DNA from: Sphingomonas yantingensis
Lineage (GTDB): Bacteria > Pseudomonadota > Alphaproteobacteria > Sphingomonadales > Sphingomonadaceae
Length of the DNA stretch: 64,000 nucleotides
Assembly: GCF_014199325.1 (NCBI RefSeq)
Contig: NZ_JACIJJ010000001.1
Location: forward strand, 62,001 to 126,000
Direction: 5' to 3'
This document shows, one piece after another, positions 16,780 through 26,772 of the stretch (the stretch's first letter is position 1; the number at the start of each line of letters is the position of its first letter). The position numbers and the translations under genes are program-made. Below the pieces are notes generated by a model. The model made no database searches, was not told the DNA's origin, and worked only from the letters and a program-made list of their open reading frames with translations.

Positions 16780-17390
16780 CTGAGGTCGAGGCCCGTACCT
16801 GGATCGAGGAGCGCTTTGGAGAAGCGGCAGTCAAGCGGCTGGAGGCCTATGGCGTGCTGTTGATCGAGGAGAGCGAACGACAGAATTTGATCGCACGGTC
16901 GACGATGGACCAGCTCTGGACTCGCCACCTGCTCGACTCGGCGCAGCTCGTGCCGCTTGGGCGAGATGCTGGCGATGGCGAGTGGATCGATATTGGGACC
17001 GGCGCGGGCCTGCCCGGTATCGTTGCGGCGATCCTCCAATCTCGCCATGTCGTGATGATCGAGCCGCGGCGTCGCCGTGCCGACTTCCTCGATCGAGTCG
17101 TGCAGGCGTTGGAACTCGATGCGGAAGTCCTTTGTACGTCTGCCGCTCGATGTCAGCGCGCGCCTGCAGCGATTGTCTCGGCGCGCGCGGTCGCATCGCT
17201 CGACATGTTGCTGATGGACGCAGCTGGTTTCAGCGACTTATCCACGCTTTGGTTGTTGCCCAAAGGGCGTTCGGCGCAAAGCGAACTGGCCGATGCTCGA
17301 CATGCATGGCATGGAGTGTTCCACGTGGAACCCAGTTTGACCGCCACCGATTCCTCGATCGTGGTTGCGCGGAATGTGAGGCGCCGATGA
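16776..17390 (+). CDS. rsmG: 16S rRNA (guanine-527-N7)-methyltransferase RsmG
   Basis: A 204-residue GidB/RsmG. The SAM-binding motif is [11 protein letters not shown] near residue 73; [22 protein letters not shown] and the VSARAVASL motif are typical. It methylates G527 of 16S rRNA. Both ends overlap neighbours in ATGA (mnmG upstream, parA downstream). Codons for the C-terminal VFHVEPS overlap a perfect parS-like palindrome, so this part of the protein may be constrained by DNA function. Confidence 0.94.
   Translation: MTEVEARTWIEERFGEAAVKRLEAYGVLLIEESERQNLIARSTMDQLWTRHLLDSAQLVPLGRDAGDGEWIDIGTGAGLPGIVAAILQSRHVVMIEPRRRRADFLDRVVQALELDAEVLCTSAARCQRAPAAIVSARAVASLDMLLMDAAGFSDLSTLWLLPKGRSAQSELADARHAWHGVFHVEPSLTATDSSIVVARNVRRR
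17317..17332. promoter_or_regulatory. parS: parS-like centromere site 2, inside rsmG
   Basis: TGTTCCACGTGGAACC repeats the 14-base palindrome of site 1 (core 17318-17331), here within the rsmG coding sequence 60 bases before parA. Two identical palindromes within 2.5 kb beside parAB strongly suggest a ParB-loading cluster. Confidence 0.82.
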
Positions 17391-18166
17391 TCATCGTAAC
17401 CGTCGCCAATCAAAAGGGCGGGGTAGGCAAGACCACCAGCGCCATCAACGTCGGCACCGCGTTGGCGGCGACCGGCCAGCGCGTGCTGCTCATCGACCTC
17501 GATCCGCAGGGAAATGCGTCTACGGGTCTCGGCATCGGCCGCAACGAACGCGAGCGGTCGAGCTACGATCTGCTGCTTGGCGATATGACAGTGGACGACG
17601 CCGCAATCCCGACGCGGGTGCCGAACCTCGATATCGTTCCCGCGACGCAAGATCTGTCCGGTGCGGAGATCGAATTGATCGAGTTCGAGGCGCGCACGCA
17701 TCGCCTCGATCAGGCGATCGAGCGCGGAAGCAAGCGGTGGGACGTCGTGCTGATCGACTGTCCCCCGTCGCTCGGCCTGCTGACGATCAACGCGATGGTG
17801 GCGAGCCATGCGCTGCTCGTCCCGCTGCAATGCGAGTTCTTTGCGCTCGAGGGGCTCAGCCAGTTGCTCACGACGGTCGAGCGGATCCGCGAGCGCTTCA
17901 ATCCTGGCTTGTCGATCCTGGGCGTCGTGCTGACGATGTACGACCGGCGCAACCGGCTGACAGATCAGGTTTCCGATGACGTGCGCGCGGTGCTCGGCCG
18001 CGTCGTGTTCGACACGGTGATTCCGCGCAACGTCCGGCTGTCGGAGGCGCCCAGCCATGGCGTGCCCGCGCTGATCTACGACCATCGCTGCGCCGGGTCG
18101 CAGGCCTATATCGCGCTTGCCCGCGAAGTGATCGGCCGCCTGCCGCGACTGGCGAAAGCGGCATGA
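17387..18166 (+). CDS. parA: chromosome-partitioning ATPase ParA
   Basis: A 259-residue ParA/Soj of the short chromosomal type without an N-terminal DNA-binding domain. The deviant Walker A is KGGVGKTT near residue 10, with LLIDLDPQGNAST as A' and VVLIDCPPSLGL as Walker B. ATP-bound dimers coat the nucleoid and are released by ParB, moving the origin. The ATG at 17387 overlaps the rsmG stop (ATGA), and parB overlaps its own stop in the same way. Confidence 0.95.
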   Translation: MIIVTVANQKGGVGKTTSAINVGTALAATGQRVLLIDLDPQGNASTGLGIGRNERERSSYDLLLGDMTVDDAAIPTRVPNLDIVPATQDLSGAEIELIEFEARTHRLDQAIERGSKRWDVVLIDCPPSLGLLTINAMVASHALLVPLQCEFFALEGLSQLLTTVERIRERFNPGLSILGVVLTMYDRRNRLTDQVSDDVRAVLGRVVFDTVIPRNVRLSEAPSHGVPALIYDHRCAGSQAYIALAREVIGRLPRLAKAA

Positions 18167-19077
18167 GCGATCCCGTCGCCCGCAAACCGCGTCCAGGCGG
18201 GCTGGGCCGCGGCTTGTCCGCGCTGCTCGGCGACGCCGCCCCCCGTACGGTACCGACCGAGGAGGGCCTGCCTGCGGTCGGTTCGAGCGTGCGGATGCTG
18301 CCCGTCAGTTCGCTCGCGCCGCATCCGGGGCAGCCGCGCCGTCATTTTGACGAAGGCGCGCTCGAAGAGCTTGCCCAGTCGATCGCGCAGCGGGGCATCA
18401 TCCAGCCGATCGTCGTGCGCCCGCATGGCAAGGATTATCAGATCGTCGCGGGCGAGCGGCGCTGGCGCGCGGCCCAGCGGGCGCGGCTGCACGAGGTCCC
18501 CGTCATCGTCCGCGATCTGGACGACGCCGAGACGCTCGAAATCGCGCTGGTCGAGAATATCCAGCGCCAGGACCTCAACGCGATCGAAGAGGCCGACACC
18601 TATTCGAAGCTGATCCAGGAGTTCGGCCACACGCAGGAGGCGCTGGGCAAGCTCGTCGGCAAGTCGCGCAGCCATGTCGCCAACCTGTTGAGATTGCTCG
18701 ATCTTCCGATCAATGTGCAAAAGATGGTTATCGATGGTGCGCTCAGCATGGGGCACGCTCGCGCGATCATCAATGCGCCCGATCCCGAGACGCTGGCCGA
18801 ACGGGTGGTCGAGCGCGGCCTGTCGGTGCGCGATACGGAGAAGCTGGCCCGTGGCGGCGCGCCTGCGGGCGGCACGGGGCGTGAGCGGCGTGAGGCAGGG
18901 CCGGCGGCGCCCTCCGAAAACGCGGACATCGCCGCGCTCGAGCGTCAGATCGGCGACGTGCTGGGCCTCAACGTGCGCATCAGTTTCGGCGAGGGCGGCG
19001 GCACGCTGACAATCGCTTACTCAACGCTCGATCAGCTCGACATGGTCTGTCAGCGGCTGTCCGGCGAGGTGATCTGA
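18163..19077 (+). CDS. parB: chromosome-partitioning protein ParB
   Basis: A 304-residue ParB/Spo0J CTP-switch DNA-binding protein. The start RKPRPGGLGRGLSALLGD is the ParA-stimulating N-terminus. The CTPase/ParB domain has PHPGQPRRHFDE, GIIQPIVVRP and AGERRWRAAQRA; the helix-turn-helix that reads parS follows around GKLVGKSRSHVANLLRLLDLP. The C-terminal dimer domain holds ISFGEGGGTLTIAYST. Its likely targets are the two palindromes at 14894 and 17317. Confidence 0.95.
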   Translation: MSDPVARKPRPGGLGRGLSALLGDAAPRTVPTEEGLPAVGSSVRMLPVSSLAPHPGQPRRHFDEGALEELAQSIAQRGIIQPIVVRPHGKDYQIVAGERRWRAAQRARLHEVPVIVRDLDDAETLEIALVENIQRQDLNAIEEADTYSKLIQEFGHTQEALGKLVGKSRSHVANLLRLLDLPINVQKMVIDGALSMGHARAIINAPDPETLAERVVERGLSVRDTEKLARGGAPAGGTGRERREAGPAAPSENADIAALERQIGDVLGLNVRISFGEGGGTLTIAYSTLDQLDMVCQRLSGEVI

Positions 19078-19133
19078 CGCCGCCTGAGCGCGGCACCTGA
19101 TGGCCCGTCAGCTGCGGTGACGCTACCCGCGGC

Positions 19134-19415
19134 TTAGCGGAAATTGTCGGCGTAGGCCTGAAGCTTGAGCTTGCGGACGGGGGCGGGGACCACATGCGCC
19201 TCGATACCCTCGCGCGTGGCATAGGCTTGCGCCGCTTCGGCGGTTGGAAATCGCAGCTTCACCTGCTCGCGCGTGTCGCCCGAGCCCGCCCAGCCTGTCA
19301 GTGGATCGGCGCGCTTGGCGTCGGACGGTTCGAACTCGAGAACCCAGCGATGCGTCAGTGCTTTGCCCGACGACATGGCGCTCTTGGGCTGCTGATAGAT
19401 GCGTGCAGTTGGCAT
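19134..19415 (-). CDS. ETC complex I subunit (NDUFS4-like)
   Basis: A 93-residue protein of the ETC_C1_NDUFA4/NDUFS4 family (PF04800): ARIYQQPKSAMSSG, HRWVLEFEPSDAKRADPLTGWAGSGDT (the most conserved block), FPTAEAAQAYA and NFR at the end. In alphaproteobacteria and mitochondria this is an accessory subunit on the matrix-side arm of NADH:quinone oxidoreductase. It lies 10 bases after the hrpB stop, far from any nuo operon in this window, which is usual for this subunit. Confidence 0.88.
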   Translation of the reverse strand: MPTARIYQQPKSAMSSGKALTHRWVLEFEPSDAKRADPLTGWAGSGDTREQVKLRFPTAEAAQAYATREGIEAHVVPAPVRKLKLQAYADNFR

Positions 19416-19425
19416 GAGCGGCTTC

Positions 19426-21870
19426 CTAATCCGATTTGCGCCGACGCGCATCCGCATTTTTGGTCCGTAGCGTCGGATCGGCGGCGGCGGGGTCGTCGGG
19501 CCAGGGGTGGCGGGGATAACGACCGCGCATCTCCTTCGCCACCGCTTGCCAGCTGCCGGCCCAGAAACCGGGCAGGTCGCGCGTCGTCTGGATCGGCCGC
19601 CCGGCGGGGGAAGTAAGGCTGAGGACCAGCGGCACGCGGTCGCGCCCGATGACCGGATGCGCCGCCAGGCCATAGAGCGCCTGTACGCGCAGCTCGACGC
19701 GCGGGCCACCCTCTGCCGCATAGTCGATCGCATGGCTCGACCCGGCGGGGCTTTCGAACCGGGCCGGAGCGATCTGGTCGATCTCGCGCATTGCGTCCCA
19801 GCCGAGCACGCCGCGCAGCGCCTCGCTCAGCGCGCCCGGCGCGATCGCGTCGAGCCGTCGCTTGCCGGCAACCAGCGCCGGCAGCCAGTCGTCGAGCCGC
19901 TCGATCAGCACGGCATCGTCCAGCGGATGGCCGGCATAGGCAGCGCGTGCCCTAAGGGCCGCAGCGCCCGCATCCCACGGCAGGAGCGATAGGCCATACC
20001 GGCGGACACCCTCGACCAATGCCGCCTCGATCGCGTCGGTGGATGCGCCCGAGTCGGGGCCCCGCGACAGTGTGATCGCGCCGAGCCGTCGCGTCCGCTC
20101 CGCCACGACGCCGCCCGTCGCGGGATCAAAGCGCACCTCGCGCCGCGTTTCGATCCGATCCGCAAACAGCGCCTCCACGGCGGCGGCGTCGAAGGGTGCC
20201 GCTGACAGAATGCGTGCGCCAGCCGCAGACCCTTGGGTTTCGGCCACCGCCAGCCACTCGGCCCCGGCGAGGCTCGACGCGGGATCGAGGATGAAGCCGC
20301 GCCCGCCGACACTCGCCCAGCGTTCGCCCGCGGGGTCGCGGCGGCGGGCGATGCGGTCGGGATAGGCGAGGGCGATGCACGCGGCGACCGGGTGGTCGAA
20401 TCCTTGGGCACCCGCGCCCGCAACGAGGCCAGCCCAGCGTCCCGCTATCCGCCGTGCTGCCTCTGCCCGCTGGCCGCGCTCGGTCCGCCAGCGGCGTAGG
20501 CGCATTTCGAGATCGGGATCGTTGCCGCCAAGGCCCCGCTCGCCGAGCAGCACCGCAATCTCCGCCGCGGTGTTGGCTAGCCCCAGTTCTCCCGCGCGCA
20601 CCAGCATATGGGCAAGGCGGGGGGGGAGCGGCAGCCGGGCGATCCGCCGGCCATGCGCGGTCGGCCGGCCGCCCTCATCGAGCGCATCGAGGCGCTTCAG
20701 CCGTGCCCGCGCCTCCTCGACCGCGGCGACGGGCGGCGGGTCGATCCATTTGAGCTCGCGCGGGTCGGCGACGCCCCAGATCGCGCAGTCGAGGACGAGC
20801 GCCGACAGGTCAGCCTCGAGCATCTCGGGCGGGTCGAACCGCGGCATGCCCGCGGTCGCGGCGGCTTCCCAAAGGCGATAGGCGGTGCCCGGCCCCTGCC
20901 GCGCGGCGCGCCCGGCCCGCTGCGCCGCCGACGCCTGGCTCGCGCGTTCGGTAACGAGCCGCGTCATCCCCGCCGCCCGGTCGTAGCGGGGGCGGCGGGC
21001 CAGCCCCGAATCCACGACGATGCGGATCGAATCGAGCGTCAACGACGTCTCGGCGATCGAGGTGGCGAGGACGAGCTTGCGTTGTCCGTCAGGCTCGGCC
21101 GCGATCGCCGCGCGCTGGCGCGCGGGATCGACGTTGCCGTGCAGCCTGTGGACGCGCACCCCCTCGGGCTCGCCCAGCCGTTCGGCCACCCGCTCGATCT
21201 CGGCCACGCCGGGCAGGAAGGCGAGGAGGCCGCCCTGACGCTCGCGCATCGCTTGGCGGATCACCGACGTCATGGCATCCTCTATCCGCCCGTTGCCGTC
21301 GCGACCGAGATGAACAAGCTCGAGCGGATGGCTACGGCCTTCACTCTCGATCACTGGCGCGCCGTCCATCAACGCGGCGAACCGCGCGCCGTCCAGCGTC
21401 GCCGACATCGCGACGATGCGCAGGTCGGGCCGCAGCGCCGCCTGCGCATCGAGCGCGAGCGCCAAACCGAAATCGCTGTCGAGGCTGCGTTCGTGCACTT
21501 CGTCGAACAGCACCGCCGACACGCCCGCCAGTTCGGGATCGGCCTGGATACGCGCGACGAATATCCCCTCGGTCATCACCGTCACGCGCGTCGCCGCCGA
21601 CCGCTTGGTATCCAGCCGGGTGGCATAGCCATAGGTGCGCCCAACCGGCTCACCCGCCAGTGCGGCCATCCGCTCGGCCGCGGCGCGGGCCGCGATGCGG
21701 CGGGGGGACAGGAGCAGGATTTCGCCCGCACACCATGTCTGGCTCAGCAGCGCAGGGGCGACCGCCGTCGTCTTCCCCGCACCCGGCGGCGCCACCAGCA
21801 CCGCCGCGCTCGTCTCGCGTAGCGCGGCGAGCAGCTGCGGCAATACGGCGTGGATCGGCAGGGCACTCAT
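19426..21870 (-). CDS. hrpB: ATP-dependent helicase HrpB
   Basis: An 814-residue DEAH-type helicase. Motif I is APPGAGKTT near residue 28, motif II LFDEVHERS, motif III SATLDGARF, and motif VI SAAQRAGRAARQGPG. The rest is the HrpB-specific C-terminal region ending RYPRHPWPDDPAAADP. Its cellular role is poorly defined, with RNA metabolism suspected in other bacteria. The frame is open further upstream; the ATG at 21870 gives MSALPIHAVLPQLLAAL, the normal family start. Confidence 0.92.
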   Translation of the reverse strand: MSALPIHAVLPQLLAALRETSAAVLVAPPGAGKTTAVAPALLSQTWCAGEILLLSPRRIAARAAAERMAALAGEPVGRTYGYATRLDTKRSAATRVTVMTEGIFVARIQADPELAGVSAVLFDEVHERSLDSDFGLALALDAQAALRPDLRIVAMSATLDGARFAALMDGAPVIESEGRSHPLELVHLGRDGNGRIEDAMTSVIRQAMRERQGGLLAFLPGVAEIERVAERLGEPEGVRVHRLHGNVDPARQRAAIAAEPDGQRKLVLATSIAETSLTLDSIRIVVDSGLARRPRYDRAAGMTRLVTERASQASAAQRAGRAARQGPGTAYRLWEAAATAGMPRFDPPEMLEADLSALVLDCAIWGVADPRELKWIDPPPVAAVEEARARLKRLDALDEGGRPTAHGRRIARLPLPPRLAHMLVRAGELGLANTAAEIAVLLGERGLGGNDPDLEMRLRRWRTERGQRAEAARRIAGRWAGLVAGAGAQGFDHPVAACIALAYPDRIARRRDPAGERWASVGGRGFILDPASSLAGAEWLAVAETQGSAAGARILSAAPFDAAAVEALFADRIETRREVRFDPATGGVVAERTRRLGAITLSRGPDSGASTDAIEAALVEGVRRYGLSLLPWDAGAAALRARAAYAGHPLDDAVLIERLDDWLPALVAGKRRLDAIAPGALSEALRGVLGWDAMREIDQIAPARFESPAGSSHAIDYAAEGGPRVELRVQALYGLAAHPVIGRDRVPLVLSLTSPAGRPIQTTRDLPGFWAGSWQAVAKEMRGRYPRHPWPDDPAAADPTLRTKNADARRRKSD

Positions 21871-21965
21871 CGCACCGGGCGATACAGGGGAGGGAGCCAA
21901 GCCACAATTCGTGCGTATGCCACCCTCGCGCGGACGCCCCCGCCGCGCGTGTTGGAGATTGGAAA

Positions 21966-22160
21966 ATGGCAGCAAAGGCACTGGCAAGCCTCGCGATCAG
22001 CCCGACCGGCGACGGCTACCTTCTCATGATCGAGGACGAGGATGGCGAGACGATGGAGCTCACCGCCACGTTCGAGCAGCTCGACCTGATCGCCGAAGCG
22101 GTCGACCAGCAGCTGAACAGCGACGAAGAGGACGCTCTCGGCATCGACGAGGACGAATAA
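21966..22160 (+). CDS. small acidic conserved protein of unknown function
   Basis: A 64-residue protein starting MAAKALASLAISPTGDGYLLMI and ending with the acidic tail NSDEEDALGIDEDE. About a third of residues are Asp or Glu. The middle EDEDGETMELTATFEQLDLIAEAVDQQL looks like a short beta-hairpin followed by a helix. I do not recognise a named family. Codon use is that of the neighbourhood and a good terminator follows at once, both supporting a real gene. It may be a small adaptor; no function can be assigned. Confidence 0.75.
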   Translation: MAAKALASLAISPTGDGYLLMIEDEDGETMELTATFEQLDLIAEAVDQQLNSDEEDALGIDEDE

Positions 22161-22164
22161 GCGA

Positions 22165-22196
22165 AAGGGGCGGCCCTTTCGAGCCGCCCCTTCCTT
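22165..22196 (+). terminator. intrinsic terminator after the small acidic protein gene
   Basis: AAGGGGCGGC (22165-22174) and GCCGCCCCTT (22183-22192) pair perfectly around an 8-base loop, followed by CCTT. The convergent gene stops at 22203, so it may work both ways. Confidence 0.75.
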
Positions 22197-22202
22197 CAAC
22201 GA

Positions 22203-22529
22203 TTACCAACCGCGGTTGTAATAGCCGCGATCATAATAGCCCCGGTTGTAGCCGCGGCGGTCATAGCGCCAATCGCGGCGCGCCTCGCGCCAATGGCGGC
22301 GGGCGCGGCGGTCGTCACGCCAGTTGCGGCGATGGTCGCGCCAATGACCGCGACCGCGATTCCAGTCGCGGCGGTCCCAACGGTCGCCGCGCCAGCGCTG
22401 GCCGGGATGCGCAAAGGCAAGCGTGGAGGCCGCAGTGATCGCGGTGGCGGCGGGCGCGGGTGCCGCAGTGGCAGCGGCAGCGGGAACGATCGTGGCCGCA
22501 AGTGCCGCGGCAATGGCGAAGATACGCAT
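22203..22529 (-). CDS. secreted small Arg/Trp/Asp-rich repeat protein
   Basis: A 108-residue protein with a clear signal peptide (MRIFAIAAALAATIVPAAAA) and an Ala/Pro spacer. Its low-complexity basic tail is built from variations of WRDHRRN, WRDDRRARRHW, WREARRDW, then RGYNRGYYDRGYYNRGW. This layout resembles small RcnB-like or hypothetical periplasmic proteins of sphingomonads, but I cannot name a family. The charge and aromatic content suggest binding to nucleic acid, polysaccharide or envelope. On the minus strand TATAGT (complement of 22562-22567) lies about 35 bases before the start and could be a -10 box. Confidence 0.75.
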   Translation of the reverse strand: MRIFAIAAALAATIVPAAAATAAPAPAATAITAASTLAFAHPGQRWRGDRWDRRDWNRGRGHWRDHRRNWRDDRRARRHWREARRDWRYDRRGYNRGYYDRGYYNRGW

Positions 22530-22639
22530 CTTACTCTCCTCAGCGAAGGCTTCTGGAGATGACTATAATCGCCGCGCCTGAACGGGTTCCGACCCCGCCG
22601 TTCACCTGAGGTTGTTCGGCATGAACCTGCCGCGCGGGA

Positions 22640-23653
22640 TCAATAGGCGCGGGCGACCGCGAACTCGACTGCCTCGATCATCGCATCTTTCGCCGCGCCG
22701 CTGGCGAAGGGGCCGATCGCGTCGATCGCGCGCTGGCCGTAATGGCGCGCGCGCGCCATCGTATCGTCGACCGCGCGCGTATCGCGCATCCGCTGCACCG
22801 CCTCGGCCAGCATCGCCTCGCCATTCTCGCCCTCGCGGATCGCGCGCAGCCAGAAGGCGCGCGCTTCGGCATCGCCGCGGGCATAGGCGAGGATGACGGG
22901 CAGCGTCATCTTGCCCTCGCGGAAGTCGTCGCCGGCGTCCTTGCCCATCGTGCCCGCGTCGCTGACATAGTCGATCGCGTCGTCGACCAGCTGGAACGCG
23001 ATGCCGAGGTTGCGGCCATAGGAATCGAGTGCGGCTTCCTCACCCTCGGGTCGTTCGGCCACCACCGCGGCGATGCGGCACGCGGCGGCGAACAGCGCGG
23101 CGGTCTTGGCGCCGATGATCTCGAGATAGCGCTCTTCGGACAGGTCGAGGCGGCGGATGGCGGTCAGCTGATTGACCTCGCCCTCCGCGATCACCGCGCT
23201 GGCATTCGACAGGATCTTGAGCACCTTGAGGCTGCCGTCCTCGACCATCAGCTCGAAGCTGCGGCTGAACAGGAAATCGCCCACCAGGACGCTGGCCGGG
23301 TTGCCCCAGATGATGTTCGCAGTGCGCTTGCCGCGGCGAAGGTCGCTGCCGTCGACAACGTCGTCGTGGAGTAGCGTCGCGGTGTGGATGAACTCGACCG
23401 CGGCGGCGAGCCGGTGGTGGCGGGTGCCGCCATAGCCGAGCAGGCTGGCGCTCGCGAGCGTCAGCATCGGCCGCATCCGCTTGCCCCCGCCCGCGATCAG
23501 GTGACCGGCGAGCTTGGGAATCAGCGGAATGTCGGACTGCATCCGGTCGAGGATGACCGTGTTGACGCAGTTCATGTCATGCGCCGTCACCGCGACCATG
23601 GGATCGAGCGAGGCGGGCGGGCGCGACCCCAGGCGATGCACGGAAGCATTCAT
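22640..23653 (-). CDS. long-chain polyprenyl diphosphate synthase
   Basis: A 337-residue trans-isoprenyl diphosphate synthase making the side chain of ubiquinone, probably decaprenyl or octaprenyl. The first Asp-rich motif is LLHDDVVDGSDLRRG, the second QLVDDAIDYVSD; GGGKRMRPML binds isopentenyl diphosphate. The residues before the first Asp motif (FIHTATLLHDD) are small, consistent with a long product, but chain length cannot be fixed by eye. The ATG at 23653 gives MNASVHRLGSRPP; further upstream the frame is non-homologous. It is divergent from the chorismate mutase gene. Confidence 0.9.
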   Translation of the reverse strand: MNASVHRLGSRPPASLDPMVAVTAHDMNCVNTVILDRMQSDIPLIPKLAGHLIAGGGKRMRPMLTLASASLLGYGGTRHHRLAAAVEFIHTATLLHDDVVDGSDLRRGKRTANIIWGNPASVLVGDFLFSRSFELMVEDGSLKVLKILSNASAVIAEGEVNQLTAIRRLDLSEERYLEIIGAKTAALFAAACRIAAVVAERPEGEEAALDSYGRNLGIAFQLVDDAIDYVSDAGTMGKDAGDDFREGKMTLPVILAYARGDAEARAFWLRAIREGENGEAMLAEAVQRMRDTRAVDDTMARARHYGQRAIDAIGPFASGAAKDAMIEAVEFAVARAY

Positions 23654-23753
23654 TGCCCTGCGACTTGGCCTTTCACCATGACAAACGCAAGTCGCTTGCG
23701 CCCTTCGTGACCAAAGGCCATCACCCCGCCGGACCGTAAGGGAAGGGGCCGGC

Positions 23754-24032
23754 ATGACCGACGAGACGCTGGGACGCTATCGCCAGAGCATCGACAATAT
23801 CGACATGGCGCTCGTCTGCCTCCTCGCCGAGCGGTTCAAGGTGACGCAGGCAGTGGGCCGCTACAAGGCCGAGCAGGGCCTGCCCCCAGCCGATCCGGGC
23901 CGCGAGGAAGCGCAGATCGCCCGCCTGCGCCGGCTGGCGGCCGAGGCCGATCTCGACCCCGAGTTCTCCGAGGCGTTCCTGCGCTTCATCATCGACGAGG
24001 TGATCCGCCACCACGAGCGGCTGCGGGGGTAG
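23754..24032 (+). CDS. chorismate mutase, AroQ type
   Basis: A 92-residue single-domain AroQ chorismate mutase: LGRYRQSIDNIDMALVCLLAERFKVTQAVGRYKAEQGLPPADPGREEAQIARL. The Arg of GRYRQSID, the Lys of RYKAEQ and the Arg/Glu of GREEAQ are the expected active-site positions. It converts chorismate to prephenate for Phe/Tyr synthesis. GGAAGGGG stands 5 bases upstream of the ATG. It is a free-standing domain, not fused to prephenate dehydratase. Confidence 0.9.
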   Translation: MTDETLGRYRQSIDNIDMALVCLLAERFKVTQAVGRYKAEQGLPPADPGREEAQIARLRRLAAEADLDPEFSEAFLRFIIDEVIRHHERLRG

Positions 24033-24094
24033 GGCGAAGCAAGGGAACCACCGCCCCCCTCGCATCGTCTGTTGGCCGAGCGAGCGGAGGGCCA

Positions 24095-25188
24095 ATGCGC
24101 GACGATTTCCTGATCTTCGAACCCGGCGACGTAGACCTCGCCCGGTCGCCGCTGCGCGGGAAATGCGAGGCGGAGACGTTCGTGCTCGGCGCGTTCAATC
24201 CGGGCTTCACGCGGCTTCCATCGGGTAACCTGCTGATGATGGTGCGCGTGGCCGAGGGGCTGGTCGATGCCGGCACGCGGTCGCTGCGCTGGGAGGACGG
24301 TCGCTATCTCGTCGACGAATGGCCCGCCGATCGGGTCGACGCCAGCGACCCGCGCATCCTGAAGATCACCGGCGATCCGTGGCGGCCGCTCGCGCTCACC
24401 TCGCTGTCCTGGCTGCTCCCGGTGGAACTGTCGCCCGATGGCGAGCGGGTGGAGGCGGTGTATTACGAGCGCGCGATTGTCCCCGCCGCCGGCTATCAGG
24501 CGTACGGCGTCGAGGACCCGCGTATTAGCCGAGTGGGCGACGAATGGGTGATGACGACCTGTTCGGTCAGTCCCGAGCGGCTCTGCACCACGCTCCACCG
24601 CTCGCGCGACGGGGTGGACTGGACGCTGGAGGGGATCGTCCTCGACCATCAGAACAAGGACATGCTGGTGTTCGAGGGGCAGTCGGGCGGTCGCTATTGG
24701 GCTCAGACCCGCCCGCTTGGCGAAACCTGGTTCGCCTATCCGCCGGGCAGCGAATGGCGCGCGGGGCCGGCGATCAACCTCGCCACCTCGCCCGACCTTC
24801 TCCACTGGAAGCCTTATGACAAGCCGGGCCTCCGGCCCCATGCCGCTACCGTCTCGACCGCGCGGATGGGTGGGGGGACGCCGCCGATCCTGACCGACCG
24901 CGGCTGGTTGACGCTGTGGCACGGGGTAGAACCGGGGGCGGAGGTCGGCATCTATCGCACATATTGGTCGATCCTCGACCGCGACGATCCCTCGATCACC
25001 GTCGCGACCGAGCATGATCCGCTGATCGAGCCTGCGCCGCACCTGACCCGACATCTCGATTCGCTCAAATATCTCGACAGCGTGGTGTTCACGACGGGGA
25101 TCGTCGATGCCGGTGACCATTATCTCGTGGCGAGCGGGGAGGCCGATCTCGCCTGTCGCCTGACCCGGATCGACAGGGGCTGGTTCGC

Positions 25189-25192
<4 letters not shown>
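24095..25192 (+). CDS. GH130-family glycosidase / phosphorylase
   Basis: A 365-residue five-bladed beta-propeller of family GH130. Visible motifs are AFNPGFTRLPSGNLLMMVRV, YGVEDPRISRVGDEWVMT (the Asp is the probable general acid), CSVSPERLCTT, HQNKDMLVFEG and MGGGTPPILTDRGWLTLWHGV. There is no signal peptide, so it is cytoplasmic. GH130 members phosphorolyse or hydrolyse beta-mannosides; the exact linkage is not readable. CGGAGG lies just before the ATG. It heads an overlapping three-gene unit with the GH13 and GT4 genes. Confidence 0.87.
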
Positions 25193-26768
<1,576 letters not shown>

Positions 26769-26772
<4 letters not shown>

